A stretch of 9,880 nt of DNA from Opitutia bacterium UBA977 (lineage in GTDB: Bacteria > Verrucomicrobiota > Verrucomicrobiia > Opitutales > Coraliomargaritaceae), in the NCBI GenBank assembly GCA_002292345.1, contig DBBT01000043.1:5615-15494 (forward strand). The letters run 5' to 3'. Under the pieces are notes generated by a model, which did not search any database, was not told where the DNA came from, and worked only from the letters and a program-made list of their open reading frames with translations. Below are positions 1 to 6,451 of this stretch, piece by piece. The position numbers were made by a program, and so were the translations under genes. How positions within the stretch are numbered: position 1 is the first letter of the stretch; every line of letters starts with the position of its first letter.

Positions 1-380
1 TTTACATTTGCGCGACTGCATCGATCCCGATGGCGTATGCGCTCATGGCCGCTGGACTTTCACCAGGTGCAGCCCTTATTTTTCTAATTGCCGGACCAGC
101 CACCAATACCGCAACCGTCATCAGCCTCTGGAAAATGCTCGGTCATAAGGCCACGTTGATTTATCTCGGCAGTCTCATCGTCATCGCATGGATCGCCGGT
201 TGGCTGCTCAACAACACACTCGGCACTCATACCATCGAGCACAACGTGCATCAGCACGCAGCCATGCAACCAGAATTGTGGCAACATCTCAGCGGCATCG
301 TCTTGATCCTCATTTTACTAATCTCCTTGTACCTCTGTCGACCGCCGAAAGCAGCGCCAAAATCCTGTTGTAGCGGATAA
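1..380 (+). CDS. SO_0444-type Cu/Zn efflux permease, C-terminal part (5' end outside window)
   Basis: The reading frame is open from the window edge (first full codon at position 3) and stops with TAA at 378-380. The ATG at 30 is therefore probably internal, because the residues before it continue the family motif. The visible start reads YICATASIP, followed by AGLSPGAALIFLIAGPATN. This Cys-containing membrane motif and the GPATN segment are typical of the permease family (DUF318/ArsP-like) annotated as SO_0444 Cu/Zn efflux transporters. About three membrane segments remain: one around the GPATN motif, one at roughly positions 150-210 and one at 290-345. A His-rich loop between them (THTIEHNVHQHAAM) and a Cys-Cys pair at the extreme C terminus could bind metal, which is inference. 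Family knowledge suggests export of soft or transition metals across the inner membrane. The exchanger-like gene follows after 49 bases and may be co-transcribed. Confidence 0.75.
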   Translation, partial: YICATASIPMAYALMAAGLSPGAALIFLIAGPATNTATVISLWKMLGHKATLIYLGSLIVIAWIAGWLLNNTLGTHTIEHNVHQHAAMQPELWQHLSGIVLILILLISLYLCRPPKAAPKSCCSG

Positions 381-429
381 GGCTTGAAAAGCATTTGCCC
401 TGCGTAGATCAGCTGTTCAGCTTAAAGAC

Positions 430-1419
430 TTGCAACAACTACACGCACAAATTGAAAGCTATGCGGGAGCATGGACCCCGCTCGCCTTAGTGGGTATTTT
501 CCTACTCAGCTCGTTGCTAATTATTTGGCGCCTAGAAATGATGATGCATCGGGGCGTCGAAGGCACGGTGCTCGGCACGCTATTTATGCCCTACTTTTCT
601 GGGCTGGGGAATTTGATTTTTGTCGGCGTAGTGCTTAGCCAGAACGGCCCAGCTGAACAGGTCGCGATCAATAGTTGGACTAATAATGTCACCAACCTGT
701 GCCTATTGCTAGCAGTGCCCGCATTTATTTGGGGTCTACAACTCAAACCGAATTCGCGGGCAAAAAAGGCCCAGCGCGAATCGAAGATTCATCGCCTCTC
801 ACTTGCGCTCACGCTGGTCGCAATGATTTTCTTCAGCCTCATCGTCTGGGTACTGGGGCAAGACGGAGAAATTGATCGCTTCGATGGCCTCGCTCTAGTC
901 GGGCTATTTCTGTTCTGGCAATGCTTCCACGTTTTTGAAGTGCTCAAGGAAAACACTCGTCAGCGCAGTGCCTGGCATCCAGCGATTACGATTGATATCG
1001 TGCTGATTCTAATCGGCAGCGCACTGACACTTGTCGCTGTTGATGGTATCGTCGCTGCCATCATGCGCAGCGATTCCGGTTTTATCAGCGCAAATCAACT
1101 AGGCTTACTAACTGGGTGGCTGATGGTGCTGCCCAACACCGTACTCGCATTTTACTACGCATTTAAGCACCGCGCGGATGTGGTTTACAGCTCTCAAATT
1201 GGCGACGGTCACATTTGCATTCCATTGTGCATCGGCCTCTTTGCCATCTTCAAACCAGTGCCGCTACCAACAATGTTTAGCCAAGGTTTGCTCTTTCTTG
1301 CATCTGCCGCGCTAGTGCATTTATTCTGCGTCGTGCTACTACGCGGCATGCCCAAGGTGGTCGCTGGCGGACTGGTGATCGCCTACGGCTATAGCCTGTA
1401 TTGGCAGTTTTCTGGCTAA
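430..1419 (+). CDS. sodium/calcium exchanger-like (CaCA-related) integral membrane protein
   Basis: A hydrophobic protein of about 329 residues with roughly ten membrane segments and a charged loop near residues 105-120. Two internal segments resemble the alpha repeats of cation/Ca exchangers. The first, at about residues 45-97, contains GLGNLIFVG and later NNVTNL. The second, at about 230-277, contains VLPNTVLAFYYAFKHR and then SSQIGDGHI. Exchangers use such inverted repeats to move Na+ and Ca2+ in opposite directions. Where typical repeats carry a Pro-Glu ion ligand, this protein has Asn in both repeats, so substrate and direction are uncertain. The start is doubtful. The frame is open from 388 after an in-frame TGA, no ATG occurs until residue 37, and TTG at 430 gives a plausible N terminus without a ribosome-binding site. 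A CTG at 400 is the alternative. The gene lies 49 bases after the metal permease and converges on the unknown gene below with 24 bases between. Confidence 0.6.
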   Translation: MQQLHAQIESYAGAWTPLALVGIFLLSSLLIIWRLEMMMHRGVEGTVLGTLFMPYFSGLGNLIFVGVVLSQNGPAEQVAINSWTNNVTNLCLLLAVPAFIWGLQLKPNSRAKKAQRESKIHRLSLALTLVAMIFFSLIVWVLGQDGEIDRFDGLALVGLFLFWQCFHVFEVLKENTRQRSAWHPAITIDIVLILIGSALTLVAVDGIVAAIMRSDSGFISANQLGLLTGWLMVLPNTVLAFYYAFKHRADVVYSSQIGDGHICIPLCIGLFAIFKPVPLPTMFSQGLLFLASAALVHLFCVVLLRGMPKVVAGGLVIAYGYSLYWQFSG

Positions 1420-1443
1420 GTCACGACGCCCGCGCCACTCGAA

Positions 1444-1869
1444 TTAGAGCTGCAGTGGATCGCTTGCAAAGAACTGACTGGCATTCAAAAACTCGCCCTG
1501 CGCAGTCAACCATCGAGCATCTTTAGTCACCTCTTCCATCGATTGCGCGGTATTATTACAGAGTAAAAAGACACGTGGACCAAGGCAGATATAGGCATCA
1601 ATTCCTTCACCGCCGCCTTCACGAGTAAAGCCGAATTCGCCGCCGAGGTTATTTCGCGTATCGCCTACGTCATTACGCAGCGCCACACTGTCTTCCATCA
1701 TTTCATTGAGAAAATCAGCCTCACGAGGGCCTTCATAATACTTCAGAGAAAGCGTCGTCACCTCAGTCGCCTGCACGATTGCAATCTCGTCAAATACCGG
1801 TCGACCATAGGCCTCGTTCAACTTAGTGAATGACTTTTTGATGCGGGCAATGGCTGACTCAAGATTCAT
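1444..1869 (-). CDS. conserved-looking protein of unknown function downstream of fmt (141 aa)
   Basis: I do not recognise this family. I chose the ATG at 1867-1869, which gives 141 residues starting MNLESAIARIKKSF and a 31-base gap to fmt. The frame stays open upstream to 1941, but those 24 extra codons would overlap the end of fmt. No signal peptide or membrane segment is visible. The predicted pattern is an N-terminal amphipathic helix, strands around FDEIAIVQ and TLSLKYYEG (residues 27-47), an acidic helix at 50-66, a Gly-rich stretch at 76-90, strands around DAYICLGPRVFLLCNN (91-106), and a C-terminal helix after SMEEV. The mixed alpha/beta order loosely recalls small regulatory folds such as Roadblock/LC7, but that is only a shape impression. 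It is probably the last gene of the exonuclease-fmt transcript. A real gene is likely; the function is unknown. Confidence 0.75.
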   Translation of the reverse strand: MNLESAIARIKKSFTKLNEAYGRPVFDEIAIVQATEVTTLSLKYYEGPREADFLNEMMEDSVALRNDVGDTRNNLGGEFGFTREGGGEGIDAYICLGPRVFLLCNNTAQSMEEVTKDARWLTAQGEFLNASQFFASDPLQL

Positions 1870-1900
1870 ATCAGTAATAAAACGTGTTTCTTTGAATGCT

Positions 1901-2884
1901 TCAAGGCTCTTTACGTACCAACGGATCTGCAGTACCACCAATCAGTCGGTCTCCCTCAGCAAGGGTGTAACCACACAGAAAATCTTCAACAGGTAACATC
2001 CGCGCTCCAGGGCGCTGCAGTTCATGGCAGCAAAGCACACCATTAGCGGTGGCCACCCGCACTGCAGGGCTAGTACTCAATACCGTGCCAGGCTCAGCAG
2101 ATACGGATTCATCGATCTCGACACTGGTGCGACCGATCTTAATCCGCACTTCGCCATGATCAAAATACCCACCAGGCCAAGGCGTAAACGCACGCAAGCG
2201 ATTATAGATCGTAACCGCTGGCAAGGTGAAGTCGACGGCCCCGTCTTCCTTGCGCATCTTTCGGCAATACGTAACCAGACTTGTATCCTGCTGGGTAAAC
2301 TGTAGCTCGCCCGTCAGCATCGCCGCCAAATTTCGGCGCAACAGCGGCACCACTGCCTCGCCTACTTTGACACGTAACTCGGGCCCGGTATCCTGTTGAC
2401 TAATACGGACAGCTTCGAAGTCAGCCACACCGCCAGCGTCCATCTTTTTAACTACCTGCATGAGAGCCACGCCAGTTTCGGTATCGCCCGAAGCCAAGGC
2501 GGTCTCTACTGGCGAAGCACCACGATATTGCGGAAGCAGTGAGCCATGAAAGTTTAACATACCATATTGTGCGGCCTCGCGCAGAGGCTGCTGCAAGAAA
2601 TGTCCATAGGCCATGACCAGCGCCACCGCGGTCTCCTCTGCTACCATCCAGTCGGCCAATTCACGCGTCGGTTGTTCTGGCTGCAACAACTCGATGCCAT
2701 TCGCCAACGCCCAGGCAGCAACGGGATTGGGCTGGAGCTTTTTACCACGCCCCTGCCGTCGATCTGGCTGCGAGACCACCGCACGTAGCATACATTCGCC
2801 TGCAGCTTGATGCTTTAAGTAATTCAATACAGGCAGGCAGATCGCATCCGATCCAAAAAAAACAATTGTAGGTAGCTGACTCAT
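1901..2884 (-). CDS. fmt: methionyl-tRNA formyltransferase
   Basis: Formylates the amino group of methionine on initiator tRNA using 10-formyltetrahydrofolate, in the cytoplasm, so that translation can start with formyl-methionine. The 327 residues are close to the usual Fmt length (about 310-320). The N-terminal Rossmann-like domain starts TIVFFGSDAICLPVL and carries QPDRRQGRGKKLQPNP at residues 39-54. The catalytic segment LNFHGSLLPQYRGASP spans 110-125. The expected catalytic triad is present: Asn111, His113 and Asp149 (in KKMDAGG). The C-terminal OB-like domain begins near residue 205 with YCRKMRKEDGAVDF and includes RAFTPWPGGYF. Start is ATG at 2882-2884, with no Shine-Dalgarno match before it. 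It lies 6 bases after the exonuclease stop, so the two are almost surely co-transcribed. The common partner def (peptide deformylase) is not in this window. Confidence 0.95.
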   Translation of the reverse strand: MSQLPTIVFFGSDAICLPVLNYLKHQAAGECMLRAVVSQPDRRQGRGKKLQPNPVAAWALANGIELLQPEQPTRELADWMVAEETAVALVMAYGHFLQQPLREAAQYGMLNFHGSLLPQYRGASPVETALASGDTETGVALMQVVKKMDAGGVADFEAVRISQQDTGPELRVKVGEAVVPLLRRNLAAMLTGELQFTQQDTSLVTYCRKMRKEDGAVDFTLPAVTIYNRLRAFTPWPGGYFDHGEVRIKIGRTSVEIDESVSAEPGTVLSTSPAVRVATANGVLCCHELQRPGARMLPVEDFLCGYTLAEGDRLIGGTADPLVRKEP

Positions 2885-2890
2885 TCTATT

Positions 2891-3541
2891 CTAAAAAAGG
2901 TCTTGTTGGCCGATCGCATCGCGACCCGCGTCGGTCGAAGAGCTCTGCAAAAACAACCAGTGCAGACTCAACGAATGAAGGTCTGGCTCTTCATAAAGAC
3001 GACGCATTAGTAAAGCAGAAGCGAGCGTGTCGTACAGCGCGCAATGATAATGGCGCCGTTTTGCAGGACAGTAAAGGGCGGCATGCTCATCTAAGGACGT
3101 CTGTAAATCAAACAGCACGATCAGATCGCCGAGCTTATGGCTTTCAAGTTGCGGGTAAATACGACGATACAGATACAAAGTATCCAACCATGGCCCCCAA
3201 CTAGCAACCGATCGACCCACTGCCGAGAAATCGGGCGAGCTGCGCGGATACGGCCAAACGCTACGCAGCAAGCCATCTTCCACCGCCGCATTATGTGCAC
3301 AGAGCGGTCCCGTCGAGCGCAGGTGCGCAAAAAAATCCCACTCTGTATCAAAACGCGCCTGCTCAGCGGCAGCCTGTTCCGAAATGCCGTGCTGCTGACG
3401 ATCCCGATCACTGATCGTCCCAATTGCAGCGCACAGCCGGGTGTAAGTCGCCACGATCTCTGTCCCAGCTAGGGTGACCACACCGTACTCGACAATACCA
3501 CTCTGGCGGCTGCCTTCAAAATCAATCACATGTATCGGCAT
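2891..3541 (-). CDS. DnaQ-like (DEDDh) 3'-5' exonuclease
   Basis: A small exonuclease of the DnaQ/RNase T superfamily, which removes nucleotides from 3' ends of DNA or RNA with two metal ions. I chose ATG at 3539-3541 (216 residues, MPIHVIDFEGSRQSG) because the Exo I motif lies within the first ten residues, as is usual. A start 15 codons upstream is possible but adds nothing recognisable. Exo I is Asp7-Phe-Glu9. Exo II is in CAHNAAVEDGLL (81-92). Exo III is HCALYD (His166 to Asp171, the HX4D form). Typical relatives read HNAxFD, with Asp five residues after His; here that place is Glu88 and Asp89 follows, so the metal ligand is uncertain. The C-terminal tail after residue 185 has no motif I know. 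It may serve DNA repair or RNA trimming; it is not clearly the polymerase III epsilon subunit. First gene of the exonuclease-fmt group, reading away from hisN. Confidence 0.82.
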   Translation of the reverse strand: MPIHVIDFEGSRQSGIVEYGVVTLAGTEIVATYTRLCAAIGTISDRDRQQHGISEQAAAEQARFDTEWDFFAHLRSTGPLCAHNAAVEDGLLRSVWPYPRSSPDFSAVGRSVASWGPWLDTLYLYRRIYPQLESHKLGDLIVLFDLQTSLDEHAALYCPAKRRHYHCALYDTLASALLMRRLYEEPDLHSLSLHWLFLQSSSTDAGRDAIGQQDLF

Positions 3542-3594
3542 ATCAATCACGCCGAGAACGTTGTTCCGACTGTGCAAGCACGACAAGACCGGAT

Positions 3595-3607
3595 TTCACA
3601 AAGTGAA
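3595..3607. repeat. short inverted repeat TTCAC-AAA-GTGAA, possible operator
   Basis: Perfect five-base arms separated by three bases, in the divergent intergenic region about 54 bases upstream of the exonuclease start. It lies just downstream of where transcription would begin from the weak minus-strand promoter candidate, where a repressor could act. It is short enough to occur by chance, and no regulator is known to bind it. Confidence 0.25.
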
Positions 3608-3619
3608 TGGCCTGCCCAC

Positions 3620-3647
3620 ATTAAACGTCGCACGTCTAACAACCCAA
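3620..3647 (-). promoter_or_regulatory. weak candidate sigma70-type promoter for exonuclease-fmt
   Basis: Read on the minus strand, TTGGGT (3642-3647) is followed after 16 bases by TTTAAT (3620-3625). The -10 box matches the consensus at five of six positions, the -35 box at only three. The spacer holds a direct repeat, GACGT-GC-GACGT, of unknown meaning. It would leave a leader of about 70 bases before the exonuclease ATG. Confidence 0.22.
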
Positions 3648-3663
3648 TCGATGGAATTGTGGT

Positions 3664-3692
3664 GTGACAAAGTCAGCCATGCCACTTTTAAT
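3664..3692 (+). promoter_or_regulatory. candidate sigma70-type promoter for hisN-sulP-hydrolase
   Basis: GTGACA (3664-3669) is followed after exactly 17 bases by TTTAAT (3687-3692). Each box matches the consensus (TTGACA, TATAAT) at five of six positions. Transcription would start near 3699, giving a leader of about 80 bases before the hisN ATG. It is the best promoter-like match I found in the gap, but it was found by eye. Confidence 0.42.
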
Positions 3693-3781
3693 CGTAGTTT
3701 AAAAATCCCCTGAATCTACGGTTGCCAGAGTGTGAATCACTGACCAGATTGCTCGATTTTCAACACGTACTACCAGCAGAT

Positions 3782-4570
3782 ATGTCACAACTCACACGCG
3801 CCCAAAAAGACGAATTCATTGAATTCATTGCCTACCTTTGCGAAGAGGCCTCCAAAGAGATCCTGCCACACTACGGACCAGATGTCGAAATCGAGCGTAA
3901 ATCCGACAAAACACCAGTAACCTTGGCGGACCAAAACGCCGAGAAGCGCATTCGCGAAATTCTCGCTGAGCGCTACCCAGAGCATGGTATTATTGGCGAA
4001 GAATACGGCAGCGAGCGCGACGATGCGGATTTTGTTTGGGTGCTCGATCCAGTAGACGGCACCAAGTCTTTCATTTCCGGCGTGCCACTGTTCGCGACTT
4101 TGATCGCCCTACTTTACAAGGGCCGACCAGTGATCGGCGCTATCAATCAACCGGTGCTCAAGCAACTCGTGATCGGCGACTGTGAAACCACGACGCTCAA
4201 CGGCAAACCCGTCTCCGGACGCTCTGCCTGCCAACTGAGCGAGGCAACTCTGTGCACCACTGATCCAATTCGTACCACACTTTGGCAGAATAATGCCGAC
4301 TGGACTGCGCTGCCGCCGAAGACCGCACTCTACCGCTCTTGGGGCGATGCTGGTGGCTACATCCTACTCTGCTCGGGCTTTACCGACATCATGTGTGATC
4401 CAATGATGGAAATTTGGGACTGTGCGGCGATCATCCCTTGCTTGCAAGGTGCGGGGTTCACCGTAACTGGCTGGAAAGGTGGCGACGCGTTCGACGAGCG
4501 CTGTATCATCGCAGCCAAAGCACCGTTGCACGCAGAAGTCATGGCGACGCTTTATCCGAACGGACAGTAA
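3782..4570 (+). CDS. hisN: inositol-monophosphatase-family phosphatase, probably histidinol-phosphatase
   Basis: A Mg2+-dependent, Li+-sensitive-type phosphatase. The HisN branch removes phosphate from histidinol phosphate, the penultimate step of histidine synthesis. ATG at 3782 gives 262 residues, the usual length; a TTG at 3722 would add 20 residues without family likeness. Metal-site motifs are intact: Glu73 in GEEYGSE, Asp89 and Asp92 in DPVDGTKSF, and Asp213 in EIWDCAA. The stretch TKSFISGVPLFATLIALL (94-111) resembles histidinol-phosphatases more than CysQ, which typically has TKEF there. SWGDAGGY (186-193) matches the HisN GDAYGY region with Gly in place of Tyr. The neighbour sulP would also fit a CysQ role (removing PAP during sulfate assimilation), so that alternative is kept open. 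SulP follows after 51 bases, probably on the same transcript. No other his gene is nearby. Confidence 0.8.
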   Translation: MSQLTRAQKDEFIEFIAYLCEEASKEILPHYGPDVEIERKSDKTPVTLADQNAEKRIREILAERYPEHGIIGEEYGSERDDADFVWVLDPVDGTKSFISGVPLFATLIALLYKGRPVIGAINQPVLKQLVIGDCETTTLNGKPVSGRSACQLSEATLCTTDPIRTTLWQNNADWTALPPKTALYRSWGDAGGYILLCSGFTDIMCDPMMEIWDCAAIIPCLQGAGFTVTGWKGGDAFDERCIIAAKAPLHAEVMATLYPNGQ

Positions 4571-4621
4571 GATTGCATTTAATAAAAATCACGCACACAG
4601 TAATCCAGAACCGAATCTGCA

Positions 4622-6442
4622 GTGTCCTCGATTTTTCAATATGTAAAACAAGCCGCAATTGCGGCCAAGGAGTATAACGTCCTCGATTTTCTCCCGCTAC
4701 GGAAGTCGCTCTCGGGTTATCGAAACGACTTTAAGGGTCATCTCCTCGGTGATACGCGTGCAGGACTCAATGTAGCGTTGTTGGCATTTCCACAAGGCAT
4801 GGCTTATGCATTGATCGCGGGGCTACCGATTCAATACGGAATCTATGGTTCGGCCATCGCGGCGATGGTGGCACCGGTGTTTGCGAAGAGCCACTACATC
4901 ACTCTAGGGCCGACTAATGCGACTTCGGTTATGCTCCTGAGTGCCTTTGCCAGCCTTGGCATCGTCGGTACGCAGATGCTCAGTCTCGTACCATTACTAA
5001 TCCTGCTGGTGGGTCTGTTTATCGTCGTAGGCGCCTATTTTAAAGTAGCCAATTTCGTGCAGTATATTTCGCGTTCAGTAATTACAGGCTATATCACGGC
5101 GGCGGCATTACTCATTATTGCCAATCAAATCCCCAAAGCGCTCGGTCTTAATCTGGTAAGCAACGGAGCAACCTTTTACGATTCGCTGACACTGATTGTT
5201 TCTTCAATTGACTCCATCCACTGGATCACTGTCGGCATCAGTCTCAGCACGATGGTGTTGTATGCCTCGCTCAACCGTTTTTTTAAGACCCTGCCCAATG
5301 TCGCGATTTGCCTCATCACGTTGTCAGTACTCACTGCGCTCACCATTGGCCAAGATGCCGAGGTCGCCTTCCTCTCTGGCATCAACGCCTCAGATTGGTC
5401 ACTTCAAGTGCCCTCACTATCACTCACAGATATCCAGCTACTCGCCAGCCCAGCTTTAGCCATCGCACTACTCTGTATCTTAGAAGGTTTATCGATCGGT
5501 AAATCACTGGCAGCAAAGACCGGCGCACGGCTAAATGGCAATCAAGCAATGTTCTCCATTGGCATGGCAAATATTGGCTGCGCCTTCTTTTCTGGAATGC
5601 CTGCATCTGGCTCGCTGACGCGCTCGTCACTCAGCGCGACGAGCGGAGGCCGCAGCGTGCTGTCTAGTTATATTAGTGGTGTGATTGTTTTCATTGGTGC
5701 CTTTGTGCTCGGCCCCTACACACGCTTCATCCCGCAAAGCACACTGGCGGTACTCGTCATTGCAATCGGCATCTCACTGCTGAACAAGCATGCAATACGC
5801 ATCGTCACTCGATCGACCAAATCCGATGCCATCGTTTTCAGCACAACTTTTCTTAGTGGCCTACTAATGCCACTCGACAGCGCGATCTACATCGGTGTGG
5901 GTATTTCGATTATTCTCTTTCTAAAGAAAGTCGCCCGACCAGAGATGGTTGAGTATGCTTTTAATAAGCAAGGCTATCTTGCAGAAGTCGAAATGCCCGA
6001 GCAACGCAACACCTCAGAAGTGTCGATTGTGCACGTCGAAGGCGAGCTGTTCTTCGGTGCGGCTGACCTGTTCCGCGATCAAATGCGACGCATCTGCGAA
6101 GACCCTAACCTCAAAATCGTCATCCTAAAAATGCGCAATGCGCACAATATGGATGCCACTGCAGTCATGGCACTGGAAGAACTGCTACTGTACATGGCCG
6201 AGAAAAAGCGCTACCTCATCCTCAGCGAAGTGAAGGCCGACCTGATTCGTGTCCTCCAAAACTCTGGCCTCTACGATACCATCGAAGCGCGCAACATCTT
6301 TACTGACGAGCCCAGCAACCCGACACTTTCCACCGCGAAAGCATTGAAACGGGCCAAAACACATCTCGGCGACACCATCGCCAACGTCTCGATCTACATT
6401 GATCCGGTGCGCGATAAACAGAAAAAAAGCGAACGAGTCTAG
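4622..6442 (+). CDS. SulP-family (SLC26-like) anion transporter with C-terminal STAS domain
   Basis: An inner-membrane carrier for sulfate, bicarbonate or another anion; the sequence does not settle the substrate. GTG at 4622 is the likely start, because the N-terminal stretch FLPLRKSLSGYRNDF before the first membrane segment is typical of the family and the first in-frame ATG is near residue 60, inside the transport core. There is no Shine-Dalgarno match. Family signatures are FPQGMAYALIAGLPIQYGIY (about residues 56-75), the following HYITLGPTNATSV, and GSLTRSSLSATSGGRS (about 330-345). The membrane part runs to about residue 440. A STAS domain follows at about 465-575 (VSIVHVEGELFFGAADLF, later DATAVMALEELL); its place and order are normal. 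The total of 606 residues is usual for SulP. The last 30 residues are charged and of no known role. A small hydrolase gene starts 9 bases after the stop, so they are probably co-transcribed. Confidence 0.9.
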   Translation: MSSIFQYVKQAAIAAKEYNVLDFLPLRKSLSGYRNDFKGHLLGDTRAGLNVALLAFPQGMAYALIAGLPIQYGIYGSAIAAMVAPVFAKSHYITLGPTNATSVMLLSAFASLGIVGTQMLSLVPLLILLVGLFIVVGAYFKVANFVQYISRSVITGYITAAALLIIANQIPKALGLNLVSNGATFYDSLTLIVSSIDSIHWITVGISLSTMVLYASLNRFFKTLPNVAICLITLSVLTALTIGQDAEVAFLSGINASDWSLQVPSLSLTDIQLLASPALAIALLCILEGLSIGKSLAAKTGARLNGNQAMFSIGMANIGCAFFSGMPASGSLTRSSLSATSGGRSVLSSYISGVIVFIGAFVLGPYTRFIPQSTLAVLVIAIGISLLNKHAIRIVTRSTKSDAIVFSTTFLSGLLMPLDSAIYIGVGISIILFLKKVARPEMVEYAFNKQGYLAEVEMPEQRNTSEVSIVHVEGELFFGAADLFRDQMRRICEDPNLKIVILKMRNAHNMDATAVMALEELLLYMAEKKRYLILSEVKADLIRVLQNSGLYDTIEARNIFTDEPSNPTLSTAKALKRAKTHLGDTIANVSIYIDPVRDKQKKSERV

Positions 6443-6451
6443 GCGATAACA

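Larger units (their letters stand above)
3542..3781. other. divergent intergenic region (240 bases) between exonuclease and hisN
   Basis: The only gap of notable size in the window. Both flanking genes point outward, so it must hold the promoters of both transcripts. It contains a fairly good plus-strand promoter candidate, a weak minus-strand candidate and a short inverted repeat, each listed separately. Open frames crossing it are short and carry no recognisable motif. I see no riboswitch-like fold or terminator. Confidence 0.7.

Noticed and set aside
411..422. AGCTG-TT-CAGCT inverted repeat before the exchanger-like gene
   Set aside because: Five-base arms with a two-base loop cannot form a stable hairpin, and no T-run follows, so it is not a terminator.
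1420..1443. Possible bidirectional terminator between the convergent genes
   Set aside because: The 24-base gap shows no stem-loop or T-run on either strand.
3137..3472. 111-codon plus-strand open frame inside the exonuclease gene
   Set aside because: It lies fully antisense to a gene with clear catalytic motifs, is Arg/Ser/Thr-rich, and looks like a shadow frame.
3474..3713. 79-codon plus-strand open frame reaching into the divergent gap
   Set aside because: It starts inside the exonuclease gene on the other strand, has no recognisable motif, and shows mixed composition typical of a chance frame.
3722..3781. Upstream TTG start for hisN adding 20 residues
   Set aside because: The added residues do not resemble the family N terminus, and ATG at 3782 gives the normal length.
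4414..4677. 87-codon plus-strand frame spanning the hisN end and sulP start
   Set aside because: It overlaps two recognised genes out of frame and its protein has no family features.
4623..4694. Repeated GTCCTCGATTTT-like stretch near 4623 and again near 4680
   Set aside because: Only about ten to twelve bases are shared, both copies lie in the sulP N-terminal coding region in different frames, and no further copies were seen.
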